This document shows, in pieces, positions 27,533 through 37,864 of a DNA stretch of 64,000 nt. The stretch's first letter is position 1. Each line of letters begins with the position of its first letter. Source of the stretch: Pandoraea pneumonica (GTDB lineage Bacteria > Pseudomonadota > Gammaproteobacteria > Burkholderiales > Burkholderiaceae); NCBI RefSeq assembly GCF_902459645.1, contig NZ_CABPSK010000001.1:1364001-1428000 (forward strand). The letters run 5' to 3'. A program made the position numbers and the translations under genes. The notes under the pieces were generated by a model. The model was not told the DNA's origin. It saw nothing but the letters and a program-made list of their open reading frames with translations, and did no database searches.

Positions 27533-28578
27533 GCAGATTCGGTGCGGTCAGTACGAGAAGCCGGGGGACGGTCGTTTGGTCGGTTGGGTCGCTTGGGTCG
27601 ATGCAGTTTCAAACTCACCGCCATGCGCTTGAGCCCGAGCCATTGCTGGGCCCAGAAGCCCTCGCCGTAGTCGGCCGAGCGGCCAGCCGGCGGCGGGAGT
27701 TGATCGCGAATGCCGGTCGCGACACCGGCGGCGGAAAAGTCTGCGGTGCGAAACACCATATCCCACCACGGGAACAGCACGCCGAAGTTGCAGCCGCGAT
27801 GGCGCCCTTCATGCCCTGCCCCGATGGCGTGATGGCGGCGGTGAAACGTCGGGCTCACCAGCAAGCGCTCGCCCAGCCAGCCGAAGCGCAGCCGCGTATT
27901 GGTGTGTTGCAGGCTTTGCAGCCACTCCGACACCGCCACGAGCAGCACGAACTGCACCGGACTCACGCCGATCAGGATGGCGATGGTCGCAAAAAACGCC
28001 GCCTTGATGAGATCGTCGAGCAAATGGTTGCGGTTATCGGTCCATAGCGACATCTGCCGTTGGCTGTGGTGCACGGCGTGCAGCGCCCACCACCAGCGAA
28101 ACGAGTGTCCCCAGCGGTGATACCAGTAACCGGCAAAGTCGAGAATCACCAGATAGATCAGGAAGCTCGCGAACGCGTTGTCGGTCACACCCGGCCAAAC
28201 GTCTTCCAGATTCAGATTGACGAAGCCCATCAGACGCAGCCACGACTGCAAAGCGTCGAACAGCGGGCGGAAGGCGAAGAAAAATACCAGATTAAACAGG
28301 CCCAGACGGTGCACGAGCGTGTAAATCACGTCGACACGCACCGCTCGCCGCTCGCGCCACGCTTCGGCGGGCGCAATGGCTTCGAGCGGGCGCAGCAGCA
28401 CCAGCATGAGCACGATCTGGAGTACGCCGATGAGGAAAAACTGCACGGCGTCGTAAGCGTCGTCGGCGAACGACATCAGCCCGGTGGCGAACAGCACGGG
28501 CTGCACGATGCGGGTGTAGATCTCGGTCTGCGCCGCCGAGAAGGCGGCGTAAAAACCGTCGACCAGCGATTCGAACAT
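27529..28578 (-). CDS. Sterol desaturase / fatty-acid-hydroxylase family membrane protein
   Basis: This 349-residue multi-pass protein has the di-iron histidine boxes: HRWGH, HAVHH and HRRHH, spaced as in the ERG3/FAH superfamily. Such enzymes hydroxylate or desaturate lipids with oxygen at the membrane; the bacterial substrate is unknown. The C-terminus after about residue 300 is basic and Pro/Arg-rich. It is the middle gene of a minus-strand group: beta-propeller, this gene, EI24. Confidence 0.9.
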   Translation of the reverse strand: MFESLVDGFYAAFSAAQTEIYTRIVQPVLFATGLMSFADDAYDAVQFFLIGVLQIVLMLVLLRPLEAIAPAEAWRERRAVRVDVIYTLVHRLGLFNLVFFFAFRPLFDALQSWLRLMGFVNLNLEDVWPGVTDNAFASFLIYLVILDFAGYWYHRWGHSFRWWWALHAVHHSQRQMSLWTDNRNHLLDDLIKAAFFATIAILIGVSPVQFVLLVAVSEWLQSLQHTNTRLRFGWLGERLLVSPTFHRRHHAIGAGHEGRHRGCNFGVLFPWWDMVFRTADFSAAGVATGIRDQLPPPAGRSADYGEGFWAQQWLGLKRMAVSLKLHRPKRPNRPNDRPPASRTDRTESA

Positions 28579-28641
28579 GGAGCGGGGCCGGGTGTCGCGA
28601 GGACACCCGGTCAGAGAAGCCGTTGCGGCAATGCCCCGATG

Positions 28642-29655
28642 TTACAGCACCGGCGCGCGGTCGTAGAAGTAGATCCCGTGCGGGGAGCGTCCGACCGGAA
28701 TGGTGTTGATCAGCTTGCGCGACGCCAGATCGATAATGCCCACCTTGCGCGCCCAGCGGAACGTCACCCACAGCGTCTTACGATCGGCTGAGAGCTCCAT
28801 ATCGTCGGGCCCCGGCAGCAGGCCGGTGATGTTGCCCACATTGGTGAGCGCATCCTGATCGATGATGCTGATCGTGCTCGACACGCGGTTCGAAATCAGC
28901 ACGTGCTTGCCGTCGGCGAGCGAGCGGAAGTTGTGCGCGCCCTTGCCCGTCGGAATCGTCTTCACGATCTTCTGGTTACGCCAGTCGACCACGGCCGCGT
29001 AATCCGCGCCGGTCATACCCACCAACAGATACTTATCGCCGGGCGTGAGCCACACACCGGCCGGGCTGTCGCCGACCTTCATCTTCCAGAGCACTTTCTG
29101 CGTGGCCAGATCGATCGCGGCCACTTCATTCGACTCTTGTAGCGAGATGAAGACGATCTTGCTGTCCTGCGTGAACACGAGGTGGCTCGGCATTTTCTTG
29201 AGCGGGATGCGCGAGGCCACGCTCAAGTTCTTGCCGTCGAACTTGTAGACGTCGACACGATCCAGACGCAGACCGTTGGCGACGAACCACTTCTTATCCG
29301 GCGAAAAGCCAATCTGGTACGGGTCTTCAATGTTTTCGATCTTGCGTTGAATCTGACCGGTTTTCGGATCGAGGAAGACGAGATTGTTGCCCACCGAATT
29401 CGCCACGATCAGCGACTGGTTGTCGGGCGTGGCCATCAAGTGATGCGGCTCCTTGCCGACCGGGAACGTCTGAATCACCTTCTGGCTGGCCTTGTCGATC
29501 AGGCTGACACTGGCGTCACCGGAATTGAGCACCACCACGACGCCGTCGGCAGCGGGCGCTGCGGGCGCCGTCGGCGCGGCCATAGCGGCGGGGCCGGCCA
29601 GCGCGCTCAAGCCGAAGGAAGCCGCCAGACTGGCGGCGATCAGGAATTTACGCAT
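28642..29655 (-). CDS. Periplasmic YVTN-family beta-propeller protein
   Basis: This 337-residue protein has a Sec signal peptide (MRKFLIAASLAASFGLSALA, cleavage near AMA-APT). About seven blades carry the repeated pattern I-D-x-A-T-x-K-V and T-I-P-V-G (for example VIQTFPVGKEPHHLMATPDN; KTIPTGKGAHNF; NTIPVGRSPHGIYF). These cytochrome-D1-like, haem-free propellers are exported and often bind partners; a specific role is unknown. It lies 63 bp upstream of the sterol-desaturase-like gene on the same strand and is probably first in that transcript. Confidence 0.9.
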   Translation of the reverse strand: MRKFLIAASLAASFGLSALAGPAAMAAPTAPAAPAADGVVVVLNSGDASVSLIDKASQKVIQTFPVGKEPHHLMATPDNQSLIVANSVGNNLVFLDPKTGQIQRKIENIEDPYQIGFSPDKKWFVANGLRLDRVDVYKFDGKNLSVASRIPLKKMPSHLVFTQDSKIVFISLQESNEVAAIDLATQKVLWKMKVGDSPAGVWLTPGDKYLLVGMTGADYAAVVDWRNQKIVKTIPTGKGAHNFRSLADGKHVLISNRVSSTISIIDQDALTNVGNITGLLPGPDDMELSADRKTLWVTFRWARKVGIIDLASRKLINTIPVGRSPHGIYFYDRAPVL

Positions 29656-29868
29656 TGCGAAATCTCTCGGGGAAAAAAGTCACGACGAGTCACAGCGAGG
29701 TCGGCGCAAAAACGGCGGCGGTGTCGCAAAAAAGTTTCGCTATTGTAGGCTGGGAAATCGCCCACGAGCGTGCCTCGGCGCTGCTTTTTTGATCTGGCGA
29801 AACACTATCGCGCCGGTTTCTGACGTAGCGCAAACCGGCGCGATGCGTGTTCGACCCGCTGACCCGCC

Positions 29869-32800
29869 TTATCGCTGCAATGCCTCCCAGACCTTGTGCA
29901 GGCGCTTGACCGACACAGGCATGGGCGTGCGCAATTCCTGTGCGAAGAGCGACACGCGTAGCTCTTCGAGCAGCCAGCGGAACTCGTCCAGACGAGCGTC
30001 ACCGTGGTCGCGGCGTTGCGACGTCGCACGCTGCCAGTTTTGCAGCAGCGGCCCTAGCTCGCTCATGGCCCGTGCATCGCGTGCCGGGTCGGCCTTGAGC
30101 TTGTCGATGCGCGCCGCCATGGCCTTCAGATAGCGCGGGAAATGCGCCAACTGTGCATACGGCGTATCGATCAAGAAACGCTTGCCGACCAGCCGCTGCA
30201 ACTGCGCAGTGAGATCGGCGTACGGTTGCGCGAAGGGTTTTGCCTGCGCGAGCTTCTTCTGCAACGCGGCGTACTCGGCAAGAATCTGCCCCGCGAGCCG
30301 TGCAATCTCTTGCGCCAGCAGCGTGAGGCGGCCCCGCCCTTCGTCCTTGCGCGCAACGAACGACGCGTTGTCGCTCGGCCACGGCATTTGCAGACAGGCA
30401 CGCTCCAATGCGAGATCGACGATCTGGTCGCGCAATTCCTCCTGCGTGCCCAGATTCATGTACTGCATGGCCATCTGTTGCAGGCCTGGAATGTTCTTCT
30501 CCAGATACTTCACCTGCTCGCGCAATTGAATGGCGAACAAACGCCGCAACCCGGCGCGATGCTGACGCTGCGCCTCGTCGGGGTCGTCGAAGACTTCCAG
30601 ATCGCAGTGATCGCCACGATCGACAAGCGCCGGGTAGCCGAACAGCGTCTGACCGCCCCGCCGAATTTCGAGCATCTCCGGCAACTCGCCGAAGCTCCAC
30701 GTCGTGAGGTTGTCGTAGCGGCCGGGCTCCACGGCAGCGCCGCCAGAACTCGGCTGCGCGCCCGGACGTTTGGCGTTTGCGGCCCCCTTCGCGCCGCCTG
30801 CCGCGCCCGAGATGTCGCCCTTGCCAGCCTGCCCCGCCGATTGGCGTCCAGCGCCAGCGCCCTGCCCGCCCTCAGCCAGCACGCCCGTCGGCGTGGCGCC
30901 GCTCTTCGCAGCCAATTCCTGGAACGTGCGTTGCGCCTGCTGCCCCAACTCGGCGCGCAATTGCGCGAGGTTGCGACCCATGCCGAGTTGCCGCCCATGT
31001 TCGTCGATGACTTTAAAGTTCATCGTCAAGTGCGCGGGCAACATCTCCAGCTTGAAGTCGCTGGGTTTGAGCATGACGCCGGTCTGCTCGCGCGCATCGG
31101 CCATGACGGCATCGAGCAATGCACCCTGCCCGAACGTCGCACGCTCGACAAACCCGGCCGCGTATTCCGGCAGCGGCACGAAGTGACGCCGCAACTTCTG
31201 CGGCAGCGACTTCATCATCAGGTGCGTCTTTTCCTTGAGCATGCCGGGCACGAGCCATTCGCATCGGCGCGCATCCACCTGATTGAGCGCGAAGAGCGGC
31301 ACGGCAAGCGTCACGCCATCGCGCGGCGAACCCGGTTCAAAGTGATACGTCAACGCCATCTCGATCCCGGCGATGGCCGTCTTCTTCGGGAACAAGTCGG
31401 TCGTGACGCCTGCCGCTTCGTGACGCATCAGGTCGTCGCGCACCAGATACAGCAGCTTCGGCGTGCCCTTGACCGTCTCGCGATACCAATGCTCGAAGCT
31501 GATGCCGTCGTAGAGCCCTTCCGGCACATGCGCGTCGTAGTACGCGTAGATCAGTTCATCGTCGACCAGCACGTCCTGCCGACGCGACTTGTGTTCCAGT
31601 TGCTCGATGTCGGCAATGAGCTTGCGGTTGTGCGCGTAGAACGGCAGCTTGGTTTCCCATTCGCCTTCGACGAGCGCGCTGCGCAGGAAAATCTCGCGCG
31701 CACGACGCGGATCGCGCGGGCCGAAATTCATGCGGCGGCGCGAATAGATCGTCAGACCATAGAGCGTGCCGCGCTCGAATGCCGTGACTTGCGCGGCCTT
31801 CTTCTCCCAGTGCGCATCGGACAGCGACGTCTTCACCAGATGCTTGCCGACGCGCTCGATCCACTCGGGCTCGATGCGTGCAATGCAGCGCGCGTACAGG
31901 CGGCTCGTCTCGACCAGTTCGCCCGCCATCACCCAGCGGCCCGCCTTTTTCACCAGCGACGACCCCGGCCAGATATGGAACTTGATACCGTGCGCGCCGA
32001 GGAAATGCGGATCGTCGTCGGCCTTGCAACCGATGTTGCCGAGCAGGCCCGCGAGCAACGCCAGGTGCACTTGCTCGTAAGTGGCGTCCGACTCGTTGAT
32101 GCGCCAGCCCTGCTCGCGCACCACGGTGAGCAACTGACTATGCACGTCGCGCCATTCGCGCAGTCGCAACTGCGAAAGGAAATTCTCGCGGCACGCCTGG
32201 GCCAGCAAGCGGTTCGACTTCTTGTGTGCGATGGCCTCTTCGAACCAGCGCCAGATCTTGATCCACGAGAGGAATTCAGACTTCTCGTCGGCGAACTTGC
32301 GATGGGCGTTATCGGCGGCGTCTTGGGCTTCGATGGGCCGGTCGCGCGGGTCTTGCACGGCCAGACCAGCAGCGATGATCAGCACTTCGCGCAGCGATTG
32401 CTGATCGCGGGCAGCAAGAATCATGCGACCGACGCGCGGGTCGAGCGGCAGACGTGCCAGTTCGCGCCCGAGCGGCGTGAGTTGATTGGTGTCGTCGACG
32501 GCGCCGAGTTCGTTGAGCAACTGATAGCCGTCGGCAATGGCGCGGCCCGGCGGCGGCTCGATGAACGGGAATTCCTCGACCTTCGCCAGACGCAGCGACT
32601 GCATGCGCAGAATCACCGCCGCGAGCGACGAGCGAAGAATTTCCGGATCGGTGAAGCGCGCCCGCGACTGGTAATCGGCTTCGTCGTACAAGCGGATGCA
32701 TATGCCGTCAGCCACACGACCGCAGCGCCCGGCGCGTTGGTTGGCCGCCGCTTGCGAGATCGATTCGATCTGAAGCTGCTCGACTTTGTTGCGGTACGAG

Positions 32801-33969
32801 TAGCGCTTCACGCGTGCGGTACCCGCATCGACCACGTAGCGAATGCCGGGCACGGTGAGCGAGGTTTCGGCCACGTTGGTGGCCAACACGATCCGGCGGG
32901 CATTCGATGCCTTGAACACACGCTCCTGATCGGTCGCCGAGAGCCGAGCGAAGAGCGGCAGAATTTCGGTGTGCGGCGGATGATGCTTGCGCAGCGCCTC
33001 GGCCGCCTCGCGAATCTCGCGCTCGCCGGGTAGGAAGACGAGCACGTCGCCCGAGCCTTCGCGGCACAGTTCATCGACGGCATCGACGATGCCATCCATC
33101 AAATCGCGATCCCGGTCGCGGGCACTGGCACGGCTGCCCTCGCGGCCTTCCGCATTGGCGATACGGGCGTCGTCCTGAATCGGGCGGTAGCGCACTTCCA
33201 CCGGATACAGACGGCCGCTCACTTCGATCACCGGCGCGGGGCGCACCTCGCCGCCGTCCATCGTGCCGAAGTGACGGGCGAAGCGGTCGGCGTCGATCGT
33301 CGCGGAGGTGATGATCACCTTCAAATCGGGGCGGCGCGGCAGCAACTGCTTGAGGTAGCCGAGCAGGAAGTCGATGTTCAGACTGCGCTCGTGCGCCTCG
33401 TCGATGATGATGGTGTCGTACGCACGCAACAGCGGGTCGGTCTGCGTCTCGGCCAGCAGAATACCGTCGGTCATCAATTTGACCGACGCGCCGTTCGAGA
33501 GCGTGTCGTTGAAACGCACCTTGAAGCCGACGATTTCGCCGAGCGGCGTGTTCAGTTCGTCGGCGATTCGGCGCGCCGTGGCCGAGGCTGCGATACGGCG
33601 CGGCTGCGTGTGGCCGATCAGGCCGGTGCCGCCAGCGCCCAGCCCGCGACCGAGCGCGAGGCAGATCTTGGGTAGCTGGGTGGTCTTGCCCGAGCCGGTT
33701 TCGCCGCTCACGATCACGACCTGATGGCCGGCAATCGCGCGGGCGATCTCTTCACGGCGTCCGGAGACGGGAAGCGCCTCGGGGAATTGAATCTCGGGAA
33801 CGCGGTTGGCGGCGGCCTGCTTGGCGGCCAGCCGTTCGGCGTCGCGTTCGGCCCGCTGGGCGGCCGTCATGCGGCGCTCGCCGGCATTCTCGCGTACGCG
33901 TTTAGGTCCCGCTGCCGTCACTGTCGGCTTCGGGGGCTTAGATTGTCGATTTCGTTCATCACTTGCCAT
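29869..33969 (-). CDS. hrpA: ATP-dependent DEAH-box RNA helicase HrpA
   Basis: This 1,366-residue helicase is close to the E. coli HrpA length. Walker A VSGETGSGKTTQLP (about residue 91) and DEAH in IIIDEAHERSLN are followed by the motif III-VI helicase region (RAGRCGR), the HA2 and OB-fold domains, and the long HrpA C-terminal domain (DUF3418). HrpA resolves stalled, collided ribosomes in E. coli. A ~50-residue Gly/Ala/Lys low-complexity insert lies near residues 1065-1115. It diverges from argA with only 44 bp between the two start codons. Confidence 0.97.
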   Translation of the reverse strand: MASDERNRQSKPPKPTVTAAGPKRVRENAGERRMTAAQRAERDAERLAAKQAAANRVPEIQFPEALPVSGRREEIARAIAGHQVVIVSGETGSGKTTQLPKICLALGRGLGAGGTGLIGHTQPRRIAASATARRIADELNTPLGEIVGFKVRFNDTLSNGASVKLMTDGILLAETQTDPLLRAYDTIIIDEAHERSLNIDFLLGYLKQLLPRRPDLKVIITSATIDADRFARHFGTMDGGEVRPAPVIEVSGRLYPVEVRYRPIQDDARIANAEGREGSRASARDRDRDLMDGIVDAVDELCREGSGDVLVFLPGEREIREAAEALRKHHPPHTEILPLFARLSATDQERVFKASNARRIVLATNVAETSLTVPGIRYVVDAGTARVKRYSYRNKVEQLQIESISQAAANQRAGRCGRVADGICIRLYDEADYQSRARFTDPEILRSSLAAVILRMQSLRLAKVEEFPFIEPPPGRAIADGYQLLNELGAVDDTNQLTPLGRELARLPLDPRVGRMILAARDQQSLREVLIIAAGLAVQDPRDRPIEAQDAADNAHRKFADEKSEFLSWIKIWRWFEEAIAHKKSNRLLAQACRENFLSQLRLREWRDVHSQLLTVVREQGWRINESDATYEQVHLALLAGLLGNIGCKADDDPHFLGAHGIKFHIWPGSSLVKKAGRWVMAGELVETSRLYARCIARIEPEWIERVGKHLVKTSLSDAHWEKKAAQVTAFERGTLYGLTIYSRRRMNFGPRDPRRAREIFLRSALVEGEWETKLPFYAHNRKLIADIEQLEHKSRRQDVLVDDELIYAYYDAHVPEGLYDGISFEHWYRETVKGTPKLLYLVRDDLMRHEAAGVTTDLFPKKTAIAGIEMALTYHFEPGSPRDGVTLAVPLFALNQVDARRCEWLVPGMLKEKTHLMMKSLPQKLRRHFVPLPEYAAGFVERATFGQGALLDAVMADAREQTGVMLKPSDFKLEMLPAHLTMNFKVIDEHGRQLGMGRNLAQLRAELGQQAQRTFQELAAKSGATPTGVLAEGGQGAGAGRQSAGQAGKGDISGAAGGAKGAANAKRPGAQPSSGGAAVEPGRYDNLTTWSFGELPEMLEIRRGGQTLFGYPALVDRGDHCDLEVFDDPDEAQRQHRAGLRRLFAIQLREQVKYLEKNIPGLQQMAMQYMNLGTQEELRDQIVDLALERACLQMPWPSDNASFVARKDEGRGRLTLLAQEIARLAGQILAEYAALQKKLAQAKPFAQPYADLTAQLQRLVGKRFLIDTPYAQLAHFPRYLKAMAARIDKLKADPARDARAMSELGPLLQNWQRATSQRRDHGDARLDEFRWLLEELRVSLFAQELRTPMPVSVKRLHKVWEALQR

Positions 33970-33977
33970 GGGCGCGC

Positions 33978-33987
33978 ATTATATAAT
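33978..33987. promoter_or_regulatory. Overlapping divergent -10 elements for hrpA and argA
   Basis: ATTATATAAT is a perfect palindrome that reads TATAAT on the plus strand (33982-33987) and TATAAT on the minus strand (33978-33983). It is the only promoter-like sequence in the 44-bp gap. Predicted starts give argA a ~20-nt leader and hrpA almost none. No strong -35 is visible on either side. Confidence 0.5.
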
Positions 33988-34013
33988 CTGCGCATGTTTG
34001 CGCACGTACACCC

Positions 34014-35363
34014 ATGCTGACCGAACCCGATCCCGCCCTACAAGACGAAGAGACCGCCCACCAAGCCCAGTTCGTGGACTGGCTGCGATCGGTCGCCCCC
34101 TATATCCACGCGTTTCGCGACAAGACCTTTGTGGTCGCCTTTGGTGGTGAACTGGTCGCGGCCGGCGGGCTCGACACCCTGATTCAGGATGTCGCGCTGT
34201 TGTGTGCCATGGGCATGCATATCGTGCTGGTGCACGGCTCGCGACCGCAGGTCGAAGAGCAGATGCGCCTGCGACATATCGAATCGCACTTCGCCCAACA
34301 ATTACGCGTGACCGACGCGGCCGCGCTCGAAGCGGTCAAGGAAGCGGCGGGCGAACTGCGTCTGGACATTGAAGCGTCGATCAGCCAAGGGCTGCCGAAC
34401 ACGCCGATGGGCAATGCGCGCATCAGCGTGGTGTCGGGCAACTTCGTGACGGCGCGCCCGGTGGGCATCGTCGACGGCGTGGATTTCCAGCACACGGGCG
34501 TGGTTCGCAAAGTCGATGCAGAATCGATTCGCCTGTCGCTGGCCAACGGCAAGATCGTGCTGCTCTCCCCGCTGGGCTTCTCGCCGACGGGGCAGTCGTT
34601 CAATCTGACGATGGAAGACGTGGCGTCGTCGGCAGCGATCGCCTTGCGTGCGGACAAGCTGATCTTCATTACCGAGACGGCAGGCATTCTCAACGAATAC
34701 AACGAGTTGCAGCGCGAACTGACGCTCGAAGACGCGCAGCGCATGCAGTCGCAAGGCGCAATCGACCGCGATTCGGCGTTCTATCTGAAATACGCAACGC
34801 GCGCTTGCCGTGCAGGCGTAGGCCGCGCACACATCGTGCCGTTCGCACTCGATGGCAGCATGCTGCTCGAACTGTTCTCGCACGATGGCGTGGGCACCAT
34901 GATCTCGTACGAGAATCTGGAAAGTCTGCGCGAAGCGACCGTTGACGACGTCGGCGGGATCTTGCAGCTCATCGAACCGCTGGAATCCGACGGCACGCTG
35001 GTACGCCGCGGGCGCCACCAACTCGAACGCGATATCGATCACTTCTCGGTCATCGAGCACGACGGACGCCTGTTTGGCTGCGCCGCGCTCTACCCCTACC
35101 CGAGCGAGCGCATCGGCGAAATGGCCTGCCTCACGGTGGACCCCGAAGCACAGGGCTCGGGCGACGGCGAGCGACTGCTCAAGCATATCGAGCAACGCGC
35201 ACGCGCTCGCGGACTGGAACGCCTGTTTGTGCTCACCACGCGCACCGAACACTGGTTCCTCAAGCGCGGCTTCGTCAAAGCAGGCGTCGACGATCTGCCT
35301 GCTGACCGCCGCCGACTCTATAACTGGCAGCGCCGCTCGCTGGTGCTGATCAAGAAGCTGTAA
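34014..35363 (+). CDS. argA: Amino-acid N-acetyltransferase (N-acetylglutamate synthase) ArgA
   Basis: ArgA makes N-acetylglutamate from glutamate and acetyl-CoA, the first step of arginine synthesis. This 449-residue protein has the classic two-domain form: an N-terminal amino-acid-kinase-like domain (FVVAFGGELVAAG; HIVLVHGSRPQ) that binds arginine for feedback control. A C-terminal GNAT domain follows (MACLTVDPEAQGSGDGERLL; RLFVLTTRTEHWFLKRGF). The ATG at 34014 has no Shine-Dalgarno sequence. It diverges from hrpA. Confidence 0.97.
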   Translation: MLTEPDPALQDEETAHQAQFVDWLRSVAPYIHAFRDKTFVVAFGGELVAAGGLDTLIQDVALLCAMGMHIVLVHGSRPQVEEQMRLRHIESHFAQQLRVTDAAALEAVKEAAGELRLDIEASISQGLPNTPMGNARISVVSGNFVTARPVGIVDGVDFQHTGVVRKVDAESIRLSLANGKIVLLSPLGFSPTGQSFNLTMEDVASSAAIALRADKLIFITETAGILNEYNELQRELTLEDAQRMQSQGAIDRDSAFYLKYATRACRAGVGRAHIVPFALDGSMLLELFSHDGVGTMISYENLESLREATVDDVGGILQLIEPLESDGTLVRRGRHQLERDIDHFSVIEHDGRLFGCAALYPYPSERIGEMACLTVDPEAQGSGDGERLLKHIEQRARARGLERLFVLTTRTEHWFLKRGFVKAGVDDLPADRRRLYNWQRRSLVLIKKL

Positions 35364-35537
35364 CGACACCGGGGACAGGCTGTGCGGCTTGAGATCGATG
35401 TTGCATCGACATCTTGAGTCTCACGCGCCTTGCCCCCATATCCGGACATCGGCCACGACACGCTGCGTCTCAGTTGCATTACGCTCCCGCGTGGCCGTTC
35501 TTTTCACGCCATACCCAAGATTACGAAGGAGTTCCCC

Positions 35538-35813
35538 ATGGCTCGCATGATCCAATGCGTCAAACTCGGCAAGGAAGCCGAAGGTCTCGATTTCCCGCCG
35601 ATGCCCGGCGAACTGGGCAAACGCCTCTGGGAAAGCGTCTCGAAAGAAGCCTGGGCCGGTTGGCTCAAGCAACAGACCATGCTCATCAACGAAAACCGCC
35701 TGAACATGGCCGACCCGCGTGCGCGTCAGTACCTGGTCAAGCAAACCGAAAAGTACTTCTTCGGTGAAGGCGCTGATGTGGCGCAAGGCTATGTGCCGCC
35801 GCCTTCGGAGTAA
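35538..35813 (+). CDS. Fe(2+)-trafficking / oxidative damage protection protein YggX
   Basis: This 91-residue protein has the YggX signatures: the conserved cysteine in [13 protein letters not shown] (C7), [14 protein letters not shown] and [19 protein letters not shown]. YggX protects iron-sulfur clusters from superoxide in enterobacteria. AAGGA lies 8 bp before the ATG at 35538. It is separated from argA by 174 bp and followed by a strong hairpin. Confidence 0.96.
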   Translation: MARMIQCVKLGKEAEGLDFPPMPGELGKRLWESVSKEAWAGWLKQQTMLINENRLNMADPRARQYLVKQTEKYFFGEGADVAQGYVPPPSE

Positions 35814-35866
35814 AACCTCCCCCCGCATTTGCCCGTTGGCCTCCATGCCTCACGCGCTCATGTGAA

Positions 35867-35899
35867 AAAGGCACACGATTTCGTTAATCGTGTGCCTTT
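35867..35899. terminator. Bidirectional terminator after yggX
   Basis: A perfect 13-bp stem AAAGGCACACGAT/ATCGTGTGCCTTT with a 7-base loop has U-rich tails in both directions. It serves yggX (plus) and the convergent zinc-ribbon gene (minus). Confidence 0.92.
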
Positions 35900-35925
35900 G
35901 TTCTTTTTGCTTCGCGCTCTTTGCT

Positions 35926-36993
35926 TCAGGCCGGTGCCGTGCCACCTTCCGTCATCCCACCCTTGGACGGCGTCCCACAGTGGTGACAGTAATGCGCGAA
36001 CGCATTCTTTCTCGTCTTGCACGCGCCGCAGTGGTCGAAAAGACAGATGCCACAGTGCATGCAAAAGTCGCGCTCCGGATCATCCAACTTCACCGGACGC
36101 TCACACCCCGGACACACTGCCTTCGAAATCCGCGCCTGCGCCAAATCGTACGACAGCGCCTTCCTGCGCTCCTGATCTGGTAACTGCTCCTCCGCCTTTT
36201 GACGCGCCAAGTAGCGTTGCAGCGAGACAATCGCGTAACGGCCGACCAGCACCGTCAGCACAATCCCCACCAAGTAGCGCACATAACCGCCGTAATCCGG
36301 CAGATACGGCACCAACTCGACGAAGAACGCGAACAGCGCGAAGAAGATGAAGCCCCACACGAACGGCCACCACGTGCTCTTGCGCTGACGCACGAACAAC
36401 CATCCGCCAATCGCCAGCAACGGCAACGTGATCGCCAAGCGAATGCCGAAGACCTTCAAGTCCTGCGAACGCTGCACCGCCGCCAACCGCTCGCTCGCGG
36501 CCGCATTGAGCGCAAAGCGCGCCGTGCGCGCCGACTCCACCGCCCGCGACGCCTCAAGCTGCTTGTTTTCCAGCGTATCGACCTGCGTCTGCGCGTCGCG
36601 CTCGGCAGACTTGAGCGTGTCGAGCGCACGCGTGCGCGAAACCAGCTCGGCATCCTGACTCGCCTGCGCCGTCGCGGTGCGCGTTGCCACCCAGTCGTTG
36701 AACGACTCGCGCGCATTGCGATACGCCGTACTGCGCGCCTTGAGTTGCAGGCGCGCCGTCTCTAGCTGACTCTGGATATCTTCGGCCTGCGCTTGCGCCT
36801 GCTTGATGGCCGCGTCGGCACGCGTGGCCTGCGCCGGATCGATGAACGAATCGAGCGTCGGGGCCGGGGCCACGCCCGGCAGTTTGTCGACGACAAGACC
36901 GCCAAGGCCAATCAAGAACGCCGCGAACAACACGGCGATCAGCCACAACCCACGGCGGAACCAGGTTTCGGGAAGACGACGCGATTGAGCCAT
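35926..36993 (-). CDS. Membrane protein with coiled coil and C-terminal zinc ribbons
   Basis: Read from the ATG at 36993 (GGAGG upstream) this is 355 residues. In order: a basic start, TM1 ([20 protein letters not shown]), and an Ala/Gln/Glu-rich coiled coil of ~130 residues. Then come three hydrophobic segments ([52 protein letters not shown]) and a cytoplasmic tail with CPGC, CMHC, CGAC and CHHC zinc-ribbon knuckles. I do not know the function. It lies 22 bp downstream of rpiA on the same strand, so the two probably form a transcript. Confidence 0.8.
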   Translation of the reverse strand: MAQSRRLPETWFRRGLWLIAVLFAAFLIGLGGLVVDKLPGVAPAPTLDSFIDPAQATRADAAIKQAQAQAEDIQSQLETARLQLKARSTAYRNARESFNDWVATRTATAQASQDAELVSRTRALDTLKSAERDAQTQVDTLENKQLEASRAVESARTARFALNAAASERLAAVQRSQDLKVFGIRLAITLPLLAIGGWLFVRQRKSTWWPFVWGFIFFALFAFFVELVPYLPDYGGYVRYLVGIVLTVLVGRYAIVSLQRYLARQKAEEQLPDQERRKALSYDLAQARISKAVCPGCERPVKLDDPERDFCMHCGICLFDHCGACKTRKNAFAHYCHHCGTPSKGGMTEGGTAPA

Positions 36994-37015
36994 CCTGCCC
37001 TCCAGGGCGAGTGAG

Positions 37016-37705
37016 TTACTTGTAATCGATGGTTTGGACGCCCTCGGGCGTGCCCATGAGCGTGAGGTCGGCACCGCGTTGCGCGAACAAGCCCACCGTC
37101 ACCACGCCCGGCAGTTGGTTGATCTGCGTCTCGAAGGCCACCGGGTCGAGGATTTGCAGACCGTGCACGTCGAGAATGGCGCAACCGTTGTCAGTCACGT
37201 ACGGGCTGCCGTCGGCACGCACGCGCGCTTGCGGTTTGCCGCCCATTGCCGTGAGGGCACGTGCGACGCTCGCTTGCGCCATGGGAATGACTTCGACCGG
37301 CAGCGGGAACACACCCAGCACGGCCACGAGTTTGGAAGCATCGACCACGCAGACGAATTCCTTGGCGACCGAGGCGACGATCTTTTCGCGCGTCAGTGCA
37401 CCGCCACCGCCCTTGATCATGTGACCGAGTGCGTTGATTTCGTCGGCGCCGTCCACATACACGGGCAGGCTGTCGATCTGGTTCAGATCGAACACTTCGA
37501 TGCCGTGCTTGCGCAGGCGCTCGGTGCTCGCTTCCGAGCTCGATACCGCGCCGCGATAGCGGCCCTTGTGGGCGGCAAGCGCATCGATAAAGCAGTTGGC
37601 CGTGGACCCAGTGCCCACGCCGATCACGCTGCCTTCGGGCACGTGTTGGTTCACATAGTCGGCAGCTGCCTGGCCGACCAGGCGTTTGAGTTCGTCTTGG
37701 GTCAT
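37016..37705 (-). CDS. rpiA: Ribose-5-phosphate isomerase A
   Basis: RpiA interconverts ribose-5-phosphate and ribulose-5-phosphate in the pentose phosphate pathway. This 229-residue protein has the phosphate loop [15 protein letters not shown], the catalytic DGADEIN (Asp residues) and [11 protein letters not shown] (catalytic Lys/Glu region). The ATG at 37705 (MTQDELKRL) is preferred over a TTG five codons earlier. It diverges from tal, another pentose-phosphate gene, with 159 bp between, and is followed by the zinc-ribbon membrane protein. Confidence 0.97.
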   Translation of the reverse strand: MTQDELKRLVGQAAADYVNQHVPEGSVIGVGTGSTANCFIDALAAHKGRYRGAVSSSEASTERLRKHGIEVFDLNQIDSLPVYVDGADEINALGHMIKGGGGALTREKIVASVAKEFVCVVDASKLVAVLGVFPLPVEVIPMAQASVARALTAMGGKPQARVRADGSPYVTDNGCAILDVHGLQILDPVAFETQINQLPGVVTVGLFAQRGADLTLMGTPEGVQTIDYK

Positions 37706-37864
37706 GGGGAATTCCGGCAAAGTTTGGTAAAGTCGGAAGTTTACCGGAGTCGGGCGTGCCGCGTCGTTTTTCGTCGCACGGCATGCCAGCCGTCCCGCGC
37801 CAACCGCCTGCCCCGCGCAGGCGGCATCATGTCACGCAGTGCATTACTTGTAAGGCCCGCTACC

